The position numbers and the translations under genes are program-made. The notes under the pieces were generated by a model, which saw nothing but the letters and a program-made list of their open reading frames with translations, searched no databases and had not been told where the DNA came from. From Cylicocyclus nassatus (Eukaryota > Nematoda > Chromadorea > Rhabditida > Strongylidae), in the NCBI GenBank assembly GCA_958299035.1, contig CATQJL010000305.1, positions 33,617,733 to 33,681,732 of the forward strand: a stretch of DNA of 64,000 bases, read 5' to 3'. Below, one piece after another: positions 44,174-56,474 of this stretch (position 1 is the stretch's first letter; each line of letters opens with the position of its first letter).

Positions 44174-44492
44174 TCAGCCGAAATACCCAAAGTTGAACTA
44201 GAAACATCCGCTTGGCATGAGCGCGTTTACAATAACTCCAAAAACTAAGGATATTTCAAATTGAATCTGGCATAAGCAAGTAAGTCAAGAAAAAACACTT
44301 AAATTGTTTTTATCCTACCTTCACGAGTACAGGACTCACCCGTTTCTTTTTCAAATGACCGGCGAACACACCAAACGTTTCGCATTGCTGCGTATCGCCT
44401 GAAAGTATGATGTGGCATAAGTTTCGTTTTCCGAACACAGCGAGGCGGTTGAGCGGCTCGCTTAGAAAATCGAAAAAGCGTCTTGTACTCAT
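44174..44492 (-). CDS. Candidate 58-residue protein, two exons
   Basis: Minus-strand exon 44340-44492 (MSTRRFFDFLSEPLNRLAVF, later CETFGVFAGHLKKKR) ends at a strong GTGAGT donor. A tttctag acceptor at 44198 would add FNFGYFG and a TGA in phase. Not recognised; the donor is good but the short last exon is speculative. Confidence 0.25.
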
Positions 44493-45392
44493 GAAATTAG
44501 GGTTTGAGATTTTGATAGCTGTTAATACTATGGTTTTGATAAAACCTATTTAAATAGCCTCAATTTATGGATCAAGAAAACATGTGCTAGTCAGATGTTG
44601 CTAATTTAGGGTATGCAGATTTTTTCGAAGTTTTTATTGCTTATAAAATATTTAATTATGTTTGATAGAATACGACAACTCTAATACGGAATATGATCGG
44701 TGAGTAATTTTTTGAAGAATTATTACGAATCTTTTAATTTTCAGTGCAAAACTTAGGGTCAACCAAACATTTTGAAATTAGACATTTCGCTAATTTGGTT
44801 TGCTTTTCGCAAAAAAAGAAAGAATCAAAGACTGAAAACACGCAATCAAATCTTCCTCATAACTTTCATTCATGAATTTTTTGCTGGAGGTGAGTATTGC
44901 ATGCTTCGATAATGTTAGATTGTCCGAAAAACTCCTTTTTCTAATAATTCAAACTGGTTTTTCTCCTGGTAGACCTAAGGTACTTCGATAGAGCACCACC
45001 AAGGGGCCACCTAAGTCGCATTCCACGTAAATTTTAAGGCCAAAATCAAGAATTTTGTCACTTGAAAATTGGATTTTTGCGAGGAAAAACCCTACGTACT
45101 TCCAACTTGGCATTATACAAATAGTGGCACACAAATATGCTTTTACTGGATTTTTTTTTCGAGCATAGAAAGCGAGAGAAAAAAGACAGCCCAAAAATTG
45201 CAAACTCCGCCCCCAGACCTCCTACTTATGTCGTTGCATACTTTGAGTTTTACTAAGTATAATCTCTATACTTTATCCTTGTAAGTCCTTTATGACCGAG
45301 AAACAAGTTTTACATGAAAAACCTAAAAAGGTGGCAATATGGCATTTCGGGACCATCCTTGTTTCTTGAGCCCAGGAAAAATCCGCCAAATA
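44493..45392. other. Intergenic, nothing recognised
   Basis: AT-rich, short open frames on both strands. No supported exon. Confidence 0.35.
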
Positions 45393-46057
45393 TTAGGTCG
45401 TTCCGAAAGTAATGTCGCTTTCTTTAATTGAACGCCACATTTCATGGAATCAAGATTTTCAAGAGATCTTAGGAGCATTCAATGCAGGCTTCAACTTAGA
45501 TTTGCAGTATGGAGCGAATCACCCATATTTCTTCATTACTGTAGGATTACGGTAGAAACTTGAAACATATGGTCTCAATGTGGAAAAAGCTGCCGTCTCA
45601 AAATTTTTCAAAAAATGTGAAAACTTGTGCAATAGGGTTTTTATGGACGCTGAGTTCAACACTCAACTACTCACAAGATTGCGAAGGTTTCTAAACGGTG
45701 TAACCGCACTTTTTAGGAACATTGAAAAAATGGCCGCTACCTCTTATCCGGCATAACTCTTCAATGAAGCATCATAATAAGTCGGGAACTTCACAGTTCG
45801 AATCAGCAACTCTAATTAGCCTAGTCTAAAAGCTTACAAGCTGTTTTGTTTCCTTTCTGAGGCAAAATATGGCCTTTTATGGCTCAAAACCCTCTTTGAG
45901 GTTTCTACCGTAATCCTACAGTAATGAGGAGAGATAGGTGATTTGTTCTATACAGCAAATCTAAGTTGAAGCCAGCTCTACAAAACGGTACCTGAGGCAA
46001 GGCAAAAGGCTTGTTGGGAAGAAAGATATCAATGATACCCTGTACACCCTGTATATA
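45393..46057. repeat. Mariner-type end joined to F2-like arms
   Basis: Begins ttaggtcgttccgaaagtaa after TA and continues with F2 inner blocks in both orientations (gcaggcttcaacttagattt; ctaagttgaagccagctcta) to the doubled accctgtacaccctgta at 46046. It looks like a chimera or an F2 element whose left end was replaced. Confidence 0.5.
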
Positions 46058-46726
46058 CAGGGGTATCCCAAAATTATGTATACACTGTTTGATCGCTGAT
46101 ATCTCTTTTCCCAAAAAGCCTTTTGCCTACCTCTAAGCACCATTTTATAGAGCTGGCCTCAACTTAGATTTACAGTTTTGAGCGAAGCGAATCACTGGTC
46201 GCTCTTCACTACTGTAGGATTACGGTAAAAATTCAAGAAGGGTTGTGAGCCATCAAAGGCCCTATTTCGCCTCAGGAAGCAAACCGAACAACCAGAGAAT
46301 TTTTATTTTAGGTCAACTCAGGTCGCTAAAACGAAATATGATGTTTGCACTTTACCGCAATGCTTCCATAAATTGTGTCAGCTAGACCGCAGTTGCTGGT
46401 TTTACGTTTTTTCCATAAAATCGTGATTACACCGTTTTAAAAGCTTTGCAAACTCTAAAAAGTTGAATAATAAAGTCAGCGAACTTGAAAACCTTAGCAC
46501 ATTACTTTTCAGATTTTTTGGAAACTTTTTTTAAACACAGTAAATCCGTAATGACGCTCTGAGCTAAAAGTTCCTACCGTAATCTTACAGCAATAAAAGA
46601 TTTGCTCCATACTGTGAATCCAAGTTGAAAACGCTCTACAAAATGATATGCAAAGGTGGGCAAAAGACTTTTTGGGAAAAGAGATATTAAGTTCAAACAA
46701 TGTATACATACTTTTGGGACACCCTG
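46058..46726. repeat. Foldback element of family F2
   Basis: Ends caggggtatcccaaaattat and atacttttgggacaccctg, flanked by TA. Inverted arms diverged more than in the other F2 copies. Confidence 0.7.
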
Positions 46727-47570
46727 TATAGAGCAGAAAATCTGAGTGCTGTGTGTTTGTGCACATTCCCCAGTCATGAAGGATGAGCGGTGAAGCTCAT
46801 TTTGATCTGCTGGTCATCAAGACATGGTAAGGACGGAAAGCGAACCCAAGACGAATCTGAATCAAAAGAAGGGTGAGTTTCCTTGCATGAGAGGTCAAGC
46901 ACGTTGGCCTGGCTCCGAACCGGAGTGAAGCTCGGGATGCCAGCTCGTTCGATTTAAACTGCCTTAACTCTGGCACAAGTTCAAGCTCGTGATGCTAACA
47001 GATTGGTATTGTCCCGGTTATCTAATATATGACTACAACACTTTTGTCAACGTTTCTAAGTGTTGAAATACGATCACCTAATCAACATTGGGCACCTTTC
47101 TTTGATAAGAGTAATTAACGAAACTTTACTAAGTCAGCGCCCAAGCAGAGTAAGCAATAATCACTCGTCGCGAAAAAATAAACCCTAAATCTCCGCCCAC
47201 CACCGTAGTGGAGGCCGCTTATCGATTTGCTTAATACGTTACGGGGCGAGACATTATTCAAATTTTTCGGCCACGAATATACTTTATGAGCTGGCGCTCG
47301 GGCGATGGCCTAGTTAAATAATTCCTTAGAGTATGCAACCCAGATAAACAGATGTATTAGACTACTACTCTTTACCCTATCTATTTTCGACGGGAATAAC
47401 CATAGTTTCTTCTATGCATTCCGGTGATCCAGCTCTGGTTCACGCGCTTGGTGAAGAACCTTGGAAACTATTTTTTCTAGGCTAAATACATTCCCGATCA
47501 TATAAAGTTATTGAAAATGCTTCGAGCAATTACTTACCCTCATACCTTTTCACAACCATTTTCTTTGCAG
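46727..47570. other. Intergenic, nothing recognised
   Basis: No repeat or supported exon recognised; slightly higher GC around 47140-47290. May hold upstream exons of the next gene. Confidence 0.35.
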
Positions 47571-49241
47571 AAATATGTTTCCAAAAAACATTATCCGAGC
47601 TTTTCTCTCATTTCGAAATATGAAGATTTTGAAACTTGAGCTTGAAAATCTTTCTGTTAACGAGTAAGTTATACACCACAATCCATGATATAAATATTTA
47701 TACACCACAATCCATGATATAAATATGTTGCTCAAAAATTGTGAATGATTTGTTGAAGTACTGCAGTACTCATAAAAATGGGCTTTGCACGAGCAAGTTG
47801 TCAATTCAATTGCACTATTGCAATATTTATATACCAAAGCGCCGCTTCGCGGCGCTTTGGACTGGTTGCGTGTGTGAAGTGGGTTGTGATTAAAAGTTAG
47901 AACTTTTGAAGATTTGTAGCGAACTGTCTCTCGCCAAAAGTATGGCACAGATTTAAAAACGTAACGACTTCAAAGCTTACCAATTCATGGATTTTTCCTG
48001 CGTTAAAATTTCGAGAATTTTTTCATCAAAAGTAGCAACAGAATTATGACTGCCCCTCTCAACTTCTCCTAGCCGCATCGCTCCTTCGTTTGCTCTGCAG
48101 TTACTGTTGTATAGCGTTTTGCTATACAAATTCCACCCTCCCCCCTTTCTCCCCCTCCCCTCCCCCCCCCCTACTCTCAGCTTCTTTTCACCCAGAAGCA
48201 AGCACTCGTCCCACACCCGACAAAGCTTTATCAGCCACGTGCACTCTTCCTACCCGGGACTCTGTTTCCCACACTGAATGATCTCCAATGCTGCCTTAGA
48301 ACCTCCACTCTACCAAAAGTTCTTGCTCAGACTACTCTTATCTCTTTCAAACTAAATTAGCGAGAAAATTCGAACTAACATTCAAATATTTAGCCAACAT
48401 CCAAACTACCAAACCTAAAGTTTCTCAAATTCAAACGCTTCGTTCCCTCCTTCTTTTCACAAAGTATCCTTTTGGGAAGCGTCGCAATTCCTCTTCTACT
48501 TCAAGAAATTTTACCAATCGCGTTTTTTCATAAGACTTTTTATACTGTCCAACATCCTTGCAACATCCATAGGTGTTCAATCTACTTAATTTTCAGGTTA
48601 TCTAATTGATAGCAAGCTACTGATTCAAATTCTTGAAGAAACCTACTCAAAGGTATTTATGCTTCTAGCTGCTCTCCTAAACTTCCGCTCCTTATACAAT
48701 CTTAAGGCTGTGCGATATTCACATTTGAAGTGCATATAGCACATAAAAGCTATTCTGAATAGACTGTTTAGAGCTTTTTCGAAAATGCATTAGCAGAGAA
48801 CTTTTAGAAAAAATTTCATACATTGTTTGTAGGAAAATTACCCACCAAATCAGTACAAAAGCATGTAAGAAGGCGGCTTTAGAAAGCGCGAATTTTTTTA
48901 AAATATATTTGAGGGCCAGAGTGATAACTATGGTGGACTAAAATGCACTCTTCGGCTGTATATGTTAAGAAGAAAAATTAGAAGGCAGAATAAATCCTTC
49001 GAATAAAGATTTGGCCAACTATTTTCAGGTGAGGGAACATATCGAGCACTCAAGAAATGAAATATGGCTTTTGCAATATTTTGCTGAAGTATCTGAAATT
49101 TTGAAAAACTTATGGTGCATTACAAATTATACGCTCAGTGTAGAAAGAGATAAGCTTGAGATATCAAAAAAAACAACCAAAATTGATCTTCCAGCATTTC
49201 GGCGACACTTGGATGGTACAGAGAAAATGCTATTCATATAA
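47571..49241 (+). CDS. Unrecognised gene, at least three exons, probably incomplete model
   Basis: The best part is the pair of exons 48597-48652 and 49029-49241, joined in phase 0: YLIDSKLLIQILEETYSK then VREHIEHSRNEIWLLQYFAE, a helical, charged chain ending DGTEKMLFI and a TAA. Their splice sites are strong (aattttcag, GTATTT, actattttcag). A further exon at 47571-47663, after ttctttgcag and before GTAAGTTAT, reads MFPKNIIRAFLSFRNMKILK and LELENLSVNE. Its phase is off by one relative to the next exon, so either an exon is missing between them or the locus is broken. A repeat copy lies in the intron between (47760-48560). Family unknown. Confidence 0.4.
47690..47730. repeat. Short tandem duplication
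   Basis: The unit tacaccacaatccatgatat followed by aaatat occurs twice in direct tandem from about 47669 to 47726, in the intron of the gene above. Confidence 0.7.
47760..48560. repeat. Dispersed repeat R2, copy 1
   Basis: Resembles 49690-50560: both contain the hairpin gcgccgcttcgcggcgc, then ggactgg, gtgtgtgaagtggg, 'aaagttagarc', 'ccaaaagtatggc', a C-rich run (here ccaccctccccccttt to tcccccccccc at about 48130-48172) and acccggctctg-like sequence. Diverged. Confidence 0.6.
47843..47859. repeat. GC-rich hairpin
   Basis: gcgccgcttcgcggcgc is a 7-base perfect stem with a ttc loop; the same 17 bases recur at 49751-49767. Confidence 0.8.
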
Positions 49242-49689
49242 CGGGTGTAAAGGAGTTCGTGCTAAATCAAAGGAATGAAAAACAAATTTTCCATAAAAGA
49301 TTTCGATGCAATTTTCTGTTCGAACTTATAGAGCTTTTGGAATTGAACTGTTATTCATGAATCATCCTAATAAGGCGCTTCTTGCACAGTTGTAGACAAA
49401 AGAATGTGTAAATTTTTCATTCATGGAATTTTGTATCTTGGTTTGCAATCTAGTAATAGTGAAGAAATATGGAATGTTGAAGAGAAATTGTAACTAATCT
49501 GTTCCGATGTAATCGAAGTGTAGTTGCTTTTGTACATTCGAACTATACGAAAGATTGGCTTGTCTATGATTGCACTTTTTTGGTCATGCCACTTGATCAA
49601 CATTGTCTAAGACAGGCATCACTACCATTGTGAGTCATCAGCTCGGTACGCTCGCACCGGCACAGAACGATGGTCGGTTGTTTGCACCC
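49242..49689. other. Intergenic, nothing recognised
   Basis: Downstream of the unrecognised gene. No supported feature. Confidence 0.35.
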
Positions 49690-50560
49690 CTGACGCGAGC
49701 GATGACGTCAGATGGGGGTGCTTGCGCTTTATATATAGTACCAGTCCGAAGCGCCGCTTCGCGGCGCTCCGGACTGGCTGTGTGTGTGAAGTGGGATATG
49801 ACTCTCAAAGTTAGAGCGTGGAAACCTTTTCTCCTCCAAAAGTATGGCGATTTCTCAGACACTTAACAAATTCGGAGATCATCAAAGTTAAATGTCAGGA
49901 TCTCCTGCTTTAAATGGTTTCCCAAGTTACATCATTAACCAAAGTGATGAATTATCGCTTCCTCTCAGCTTTCTTTGCAACTCGCGTTCTATTGTCATTC
50001 CTGAGTTCTGAGCCAAACTGCCCCCCCCCAATTCGTTTTCATCCAAATGTTTCCTTTATAAACCGCCGAAACTACCGATCTTTTCTCGCATTTTCAAATC
50101 CTTTTGATCTTACTTAATCGCTTTCGAATCTAGCTCCAAAGATGATGTTGAGAAAATGCGCCACCTTACACCTTTAAAGTCTGTGCACCGAATCAGGCCA
50201 AAATTGATGTGATGAGCTGCGCAACGCAAAGATTCTGCATCATGTCTGCGGCGTTTGGACTTGTCCATTCCCACTTTCATTGAACCCTCCTGCCATGCGA
50301 AATGCAGCGCAAGCCCTAACCGTTGGTGTGCGGTTTTGAGCCAAAGTTTCAGCGTTATCACCATAAACTATAGCTGCCAAAGTTGCTCATTCCCACATTT
50401 GCGAAAATCCTCGGATACTCTCAAATTTTCACATCCTAAAGTTTTCTGACCAAAGTGGCCGTCACAAACCCGGCAAGCTTTTCCCAGCTATGTACATTTT
50501 CATGGCTGTTTTCACCCGGGGCTCTGCTCTCCTCATCGACTGTCCCTACGAACTACCTTA
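49690..50560. repeat. Dispersed repeat R2, copy 2
   Basis: See copy 1 for shared blocks. It begins with gacgtcagatgggggtgctt and gcgctttatatatagtac, which recur in degenerate form at about 52132-52172 (gacgtcggatggtccc, gcgctttattatagagta), so a third partial copy exists. Confidence 0.6.
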
Positions 50561-50562
50561 GA

Positions 50563-50702
50563 AGGCCCATATGAAAAGCTGGGGTGAAGTAAGCGACGTC
50601 CCTTGTCATAAAAGGGCCGCGGGCGAACACTGCTATGCTTTTCATCATTGGGGACGCCGCTTCTTTTTTTGCCACTGGGAGGATTTTCATATGGGCCTCA
50701 AA
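50563..50702. repeat. Short inverted repeat
   Basis: aaggcccatatgaaaa at the left and ttttcatatgggcct at the right, about 110 bases apart. Confidence 0.6.
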
Positions 50703-50867
50703 GTAACTCTTTGCGAGATTTCAGCAAGAGGAGGATTCAACTCAGCGCACTTGAATGCATTTAGCCAAAATTCTAACTTACTATTATGTAATTCCCTAAA
50801 TGAAAAAACCTCCCTTCCGCCTCACGAAATATGCTTTAAAAAATTCTAATGCCAGGGCTCGCGTTCG

Positions 50868-50927
50868 CGTCTTATATGGGCTTTCCAAATTGTTCAACAA
50901 TCTGGAAAGCCTTCCATATAAGACGCC
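50868..50927. repeat. 60-base hairpin
   Basis: cgtcttatatgggctttccaa is followed after a tgttcaacaa loop by its inverted copy ending ccatataagacg, with one or two mismatches. Confidence 0.75.
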
Positions 50928-50930
50928 CAT

Positions 50931-52790
50931 TTAGGACTATAAATTCCACCCGAAATGCTCTAAAGCGCACCCATTTTCCAACTCATCTTGGTAGGCTATT
51001 GACTCGAATTCCGTAAAGAGAGCTAGTATTAAAGCGTATATCCAGTTTAAGCTGTTCATTCAAGCAAATCACCGCTGTCTATACGATTTTGAGGTAGCGC
51101 AATGTTCTGACAAAATTGCACTATAAAGCTACATGTTCCTGAGGTTAGCAAGGGTTGAGTTGATGGTTAGTGAAGCGTCCCTTTCTTTCCATCTCTTTTG
51201 TTCACAACTGGTATATTGATAGCAGACAGACAGCGTGTAGCTCTTTTCAAAACTTCTCTCACGATCACAGTAACTTTTACAGTTTTTTTTTGAAATTTTC
51301 AGTCTTTGGATTAATTTAAAATCTTGAGATGAAGTGTTCTCTTAGAACCTGCGTTGCTTGCCAAGTGAGCTTTTTGCAAAACTTTTAGTGTTTCAAGGCA
51401 ATTCGCATCACCATGTTTTTTCATCACTTAGTGGATAACAATTTGGAAAGTTTGCACAGTATTGATGTTTAACTATTTTCTCAAATAGGTTCGATTTTCA
51501 CAGTGAGTTTAAGGAATTTTTCACGTGAAGATATGTTCAGCATGCTTCATTCGCTTCTTTTGCTTCATTCTTGTGGAAGGGTTTTCTCAGAGTAAAATTG
51601 GAAAATTTTCAATGAGATACGTTTGGTAATAAGACAAAAATGGAATGGTGCACAATAGGAAAATGGACAATGAGTGATATGATTTTGCTTGATTTTTAAG
51701 GGAAGGTTCAATTTTGAGATTTGTTTTTGCATGTAGATACGTTTAGTGGTAAAAACAGTGATGATGTGGTGCACTGATTAAGAAAGAATTGAGGAGATGT
51801 AATGCAGATATCAATGTTAAGTATTATCACCGACCTGAAGATGCTATCCGACGTTTGCTTATTTTCACAAATGAATGAAGCAAAATGTAAGGCGGTTGAA
51901 ATAAACGACCGCTAACAGCGTTGTAGGCGACGGAATTGGGGTTGCATTTAGCTTGACGTCGTGATAAACATCAAGGAAGCAGACGGAACACGAAGATGGC
52001 ACAAAACATCATACCATTGATGACGTCATAGGTTGCACTTAGGTTGAGTCGTAACGGTAAACAGTATGGAAGCGGGCGAAAGTGCAAGAATTAACTCAGA
52101 GATCTGGGCAAACATTCTTCGCCGGTTGTTGACGTCGGATGGTCCCCCCTGCGCTTTATTATAGAGTATGATGATACAGTAACGGAAGGAAATCTGCTAT
52201 GTTTCTTTCAAAATTGCTCATTGAGAAGGTATTGAGTTACTCCGTAAGTTCGCAGCATTTTCGATTTTGTCCTCAATTTTGATTTGTAGTGAGGTGTGTA
52301 TACATTTCAGGGAGTGTTCATGCCTTTAAAAGTACTTACCGATAATGATGGAAGCTGACGTGCTCCGATCCTTCTCCTAAAAATTGGAGTTCCACAAGAC
52401 AACAAGAATCATTATCTGCTAAATTTGCGTGTGAAATGGAGCGTTTTTTGCTCTCCATTTCGAAAGTGATGTGGAAAAAGAATCGGATCTCTCCAGAAGC
52501 TCAAGGGTTGAATAGGGTGTCTCCTGAGCAAGCGAAAAATGGGCTTTCCTTGAGATTGGTTTAGGTTCCTGTGAAAAATATTGGTATTTGGCCACAGAAA
52601 CTTGCATGTTCAGAAACAACTCAATAAATCTACATGCATTATCCCATCTGTTGTGTAATTGCTGTTAGATGTTACCTTTCGAGCATTAGCAGAGTTTAAT
52701 TCGTACGGAAGGCACCAAGAAGCAGCAGCACGAGATAATAATGTTCTGGAAAAGCTCAAAGCTAGAATGAGTGCACTCGCAAGCTCAGCT
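50931..52790. other. Intergenic, partial R2 end
   Basis: AT-rich. A third degenerate R2 start at about 52132-52172 is the only repeat noticed. No supported gene. Confidence 0.35.
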
Positions 52791-52792
52791 CC

Positions 52793-52816
52793 AATGAATG
52801 AATGAATGAATGAATG
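52793..52816 (+). repeat. AATG microsatellite
   Basis: Five to six tandem aatg units following agctcc. Confidence 0.85.
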
Positions 52817-53414
52817 CAGATTCATAGCGGAAAAGGGCGGCACGAGGAGAGTAGATGATTGATGTCCTTGATATCTGTCCTCAGGCACTTGACTGCCATG
52901 ATTTTGTTCACAAGGCATTTTTGTAGCCCACAAATTTTAATATTCTCGGCATTTGAACTCCTCGATAGCGAGCTAGAACACAAATTATTATTTTCGTGCT
53001 TTTCATGAGAAAGGATAAGAAGAGTTCAACATGACGGTGAGATAGCAAGCACTGTTTGAATCTCGCGAGTAATTAACCGATTCCCTTAGGTCAACGAACA
53101 CACAACCCATTCTAAAATTGAACCAAAAGAGCAGGGATGTAAAAATGTGCGAAATTAGGTCCACACCAAGGATATCAGACGAATGAGATGAAATGTTTCT
53201 TATTGGAGTCCAAATGACGAGGAGGTAGATGGTTCAGGTTACTGTAAGCAACTAGTAAGGGACTTTCTTACGCATGCGCCAATCTTAACTGTATCATAAG
53301 CATGTAATGTTTTAGTCATTAGGTTGTAAGAGAGTTGAAGTGCTGTTGCGAACAGAAGAACATTTGCTTAGAAAGTTCTAGATCATTTGAAAGCATTTTC
53401 TTTTATTTGTTTTT
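52817..53414. other. Intergenic, nothing recognised
   Basis: No repeat or exon recognised. Confidence 0.35.
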
Positions 53415-53884
53415 TAAGGGCCGGGCAAACATTAGCAATTTCATCTCCTCGCGATTCATCCAACAAAACAACTGCTACAAGCTCACTGCATGTAACTCAT
53501 CTTGCATCTCGGTTGTGATAGCTTTCTAAGGCCTTGGGCAGAGTTCACGCGATCTGATCGTCTTGATTCAATCGCTACAAGACAACTGTTACGAGTTCAT
53601 TGCATGCCGATCAGCTTGCATTTCGGTTGTGATACTTTTCCAGCGCTAAATTTTTGAGTGTGAAATGGAAATTGAAAGTCGCGGCGATTTCGGGACCATC
53701 AAATTGAATGAACTCTGTCCAAGGCCTAACACGCAATCGCGACTAACTATCAAATCCGAAATGAAGGATTATCAGCTTCCATGAACTCGCAACAGTTGCC
53801 TTGTTGTTAGAATCGCGAGGCGATGCCCTTTATGCATGTATTCATTTCGATAGAAGTGAGTTCATTTTGAAAACCGGACCTTAA
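53415..53884. repeat. Foldback element of family F3, containing a nested copy
   Basis: Ends taagggccgggcaaac and the inverted aaaccggacctta. The inner segment aactgctacaagctcactgc and the cttgcatctcggttgtgata block are repeated as acaactgttacgagttcatt and cttgcatttcggttgtgata in the nested element. The family recurs at 57047-57283. Confidence 0.6.
53527..53729. repeat. Nested F3-type element
   Basis: Ends taaggccttgggcagagttc and gaactctgtccaaggcctaa are close inverted repeats. It sits inside the 53415-53884 element of the same family. Confidence 0.65.
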
Positions 53885-54351
53885 ATTGAGAGAGTTCTCA
53901 AAATTCTTTCTTTTCCCTCTCTTTGCTAAGATTCCATCGCGAAAGATCGGAATTTATTGCAAGCTTGCATAAGATGTGCAAGTTAGTCGCGCTACAAGCA
54001 CATTAGAACAGAATTTTTGGAATTTTCGGAACAGTAAATTACAACTCAAAAAACTACAGAAGTATAACCGTAAATCTCCAGCCCTACAAACACTAATTTC
54101 CCAGAAATCTTTTTAGCATGGAACATCATATCAAGAAATCTTGAATTTGATATTGAGGAAGGTAAACTTGTAGAGAGATTGTAGTTTAAGGTTCTTAGTA
54201 TGCAACTACTTTTGTGGGAACCCAGCATCGCTTTATTATAATCATGAAAATTTTCGTTTTCTCGATTTCTCCAGGAGTACGGTAGATACATATAAATGTT
54301 TGATGTGAAATGCATATGCATGAACGAGTGAAAGATATTTATTAGGTTGTA
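53885..54351. other. Intergenic, F1-like fragments
   Basis: From about 54040 the sequence resembles inner F1 arm blocks (ctacagaagtataaccgtaa; gtttgatgtgaaatgcatat). No gene. Confidence 0.4.
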
Positions 54352-55040
54352 ACAAAATTAATGCAGGTTTTGAATTCCAATCGCAATAAGTCATACACTT
54401 CTCATTTCTAATTAGGTTGCAAAGTACCGTTCGATAGAGCAAAGCAAGTTCTACAAGAGGGCTGTCTTGCTTTAGCAACAACTCTGATCTACCACGAGTT
54501 TCGAGCCAAAAGCTAAAAAGATTCAACTGTCCGAAAAATTGAGAAAACTCGTAACTCAGTTCATAAGAATCCTACAAAAATTCTAACTTGCTCATGTAAG
54601 CAGAGGGGCATCTATATACGCCTTTGCCGTATTTTTTTTCTGTTAGAAATCAAGAAAACGGAAATTTTCGTGCGTTTGTCAAAGTGGTGCTGTGCCGTTT
54701 TCCACATACGTAGTTGTATACTACAAACTTTTAGAAGTATAAACGTGAATTTCCAGCTCTCTACAAGCTTTAGTTCTCGAAAAATATCGAATGCAGTTTT
54801 CGCTAGTCATGTGGTCCAAGCTAAAATTCAAATTTCTCAAGAACTAAAGCGTGTAGAGAGCTGAAAAGTTACGTTTGTACTTCTACAGATTTGTAGTATA
54901 CATCTACTTAGGTGGGGACGGCACAGCAACACTTTGGCAAATGCACGAAAATTTCCGTTTACTTGATTTCTAACGGAGAAAAAAATACGGCAAAGGCGTA
55001 TATAGATGTTTTATGCGAATAGTGTTTACGTGAGCAAGTT
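54352..55040. repeat. Truncated F1 foldback element
   Basis: Begins ttaggttgtaacaaaattaa after TA and follows the 19899-21747 element (aatcgcaataagtcatacac, cgatagagcaaagcaagttc). It ends abruptly at about 55040 against repeat unit C, with no right terminal repeat. Confidence 0.65.
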
Positions 55041-56314
55041 TGTGTTTGTTTGAAAAACTGCCTACATTGGTCATTAGTGCATTTGCGGCTTCGATTTGCT
55101 GATGGGTAGGCCCTGCTATGTCCTAAGCGTGTCGCAAATTCAGAGTTTCGAAAAGCCTTCGGAGTTTTCCAGAAAAACAGAATGTGGAACAGATGGATTT
55201 TATCCTACAACCTAAAATTTCGGCAGTCAAAAAAAGAGAACTCGTTACGCAACCAGTTCAATGGCTGCAAAGGAATTTGCTACTTACAACCAGCACGATA
55301 CCAAAGTAGAGTTCACTCTCTCTCCCTCTACTAAGTTAAGAATCAAGAATTATGAGTGAAGGCGCGTTGCCAGTTTTGCAGCAACTCGCGACGACATCGG
55401 CTTCCAAGCTGGGATTCGCGATAATGTGGAATCACAGAGCAGCTGCTCGGATTTTCACCGATGACTTTGCCAAAATATGGATTTTCGCGAAATCCCTTTT
55501 AACTAAATAAAAAAATCGCAGAGAATTTTGCGGATATGAGACTCTAGGGCTAAGCATAATGGAAGCAAAGGGAGTTTCAGAACAATGAAAAGCTCGATAA
55601 GCCGTCGCTCGCGAAGGTGTCCATCGCTACTATCAACTTCTAAATTCTATTTGTCTGATTAGAGGTATGCTCAACAATGTCGGATTTGATTTTCAGATCT
55701 CCATTTCGTATGTATTGTGTTTGTAGGAAGTTGAACGGTCTTTAAGGGGAATGCAAACCTTAGAGATTCTACAAAGGGTCATACCGAATCAGAATGTGGC
55801 CTTGTACAGCGGACTTCATACGTTCAATTTTAAAGAAAGTAAAGCCTCGATATACAAAAGCAATGGAAAATTTGAATCTTGCCAAAATATAAAGCGTCTA
55901 ATTACATCCTCTGCTCCTCGGCCAGGATGTACATGCATACAAACCTTATTAGACTTTTGAACACTATGATCTTTTGTGTGTGTGAGCCCTTTAAGCTTGA
56001 CGCATATGTAATGTAAGCATCTAAGGCAGCCTTATTTTATATTCAATTATACAACAAATGACATTAAAAGGTTTCATGCGACCATTGCGAAAGAACAAAT
56101 ACACGGTACGTCCTTAATATGTAAAGTTATGTAAGATAGATTGTAATAGCAAAAAAGCATTTTGAAAATGTTGATCTGCTTTTTCTAAGTCTCCCCATTC
56201 ACTATTCTTTATCTGCATGAAAGAATAACAATGGCAAATTGCTGCAATATCTGGCCGCACGTATTACGCCCTGCGTTTTCTTAATATACCAAATCAAATA
56301 AGCAAAGATTTCCT

Positions 56315-56321
56315 TATAAAA
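56315..56321 (+). promoter_or_regulatory. TATA-like box of peptide gene C
   Basis: TATAAAA with the flanking agcaaagattt and acggtttggcacatttggtc blocks identical to unit B. ATG 160 bases on; the acceptor tatttcag at 56436-56443 lies 31 bases before the ATG. Confidence 0.55.
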
Positions 56322-56474
56322 ACGGTTTGGCACATTTGGTCTCAATTTGCGTTCGCATTCTGGGTGCATTTCTCATCAAATTTTGTTCTTTTCTCTGTCG
56401 TTATCATGACCCCATCGACAGTAATTATAAATATTATTTCAGGCAAAATTCTAACAAGAGTTGCAGCATCAAAG

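Noticed and set aside
52610..52933. Minus-strand 107-residue frame with FIHSFIHSF-type repetition
   Set aside because: The repetitive part is the translation of the AATG microsatellite.
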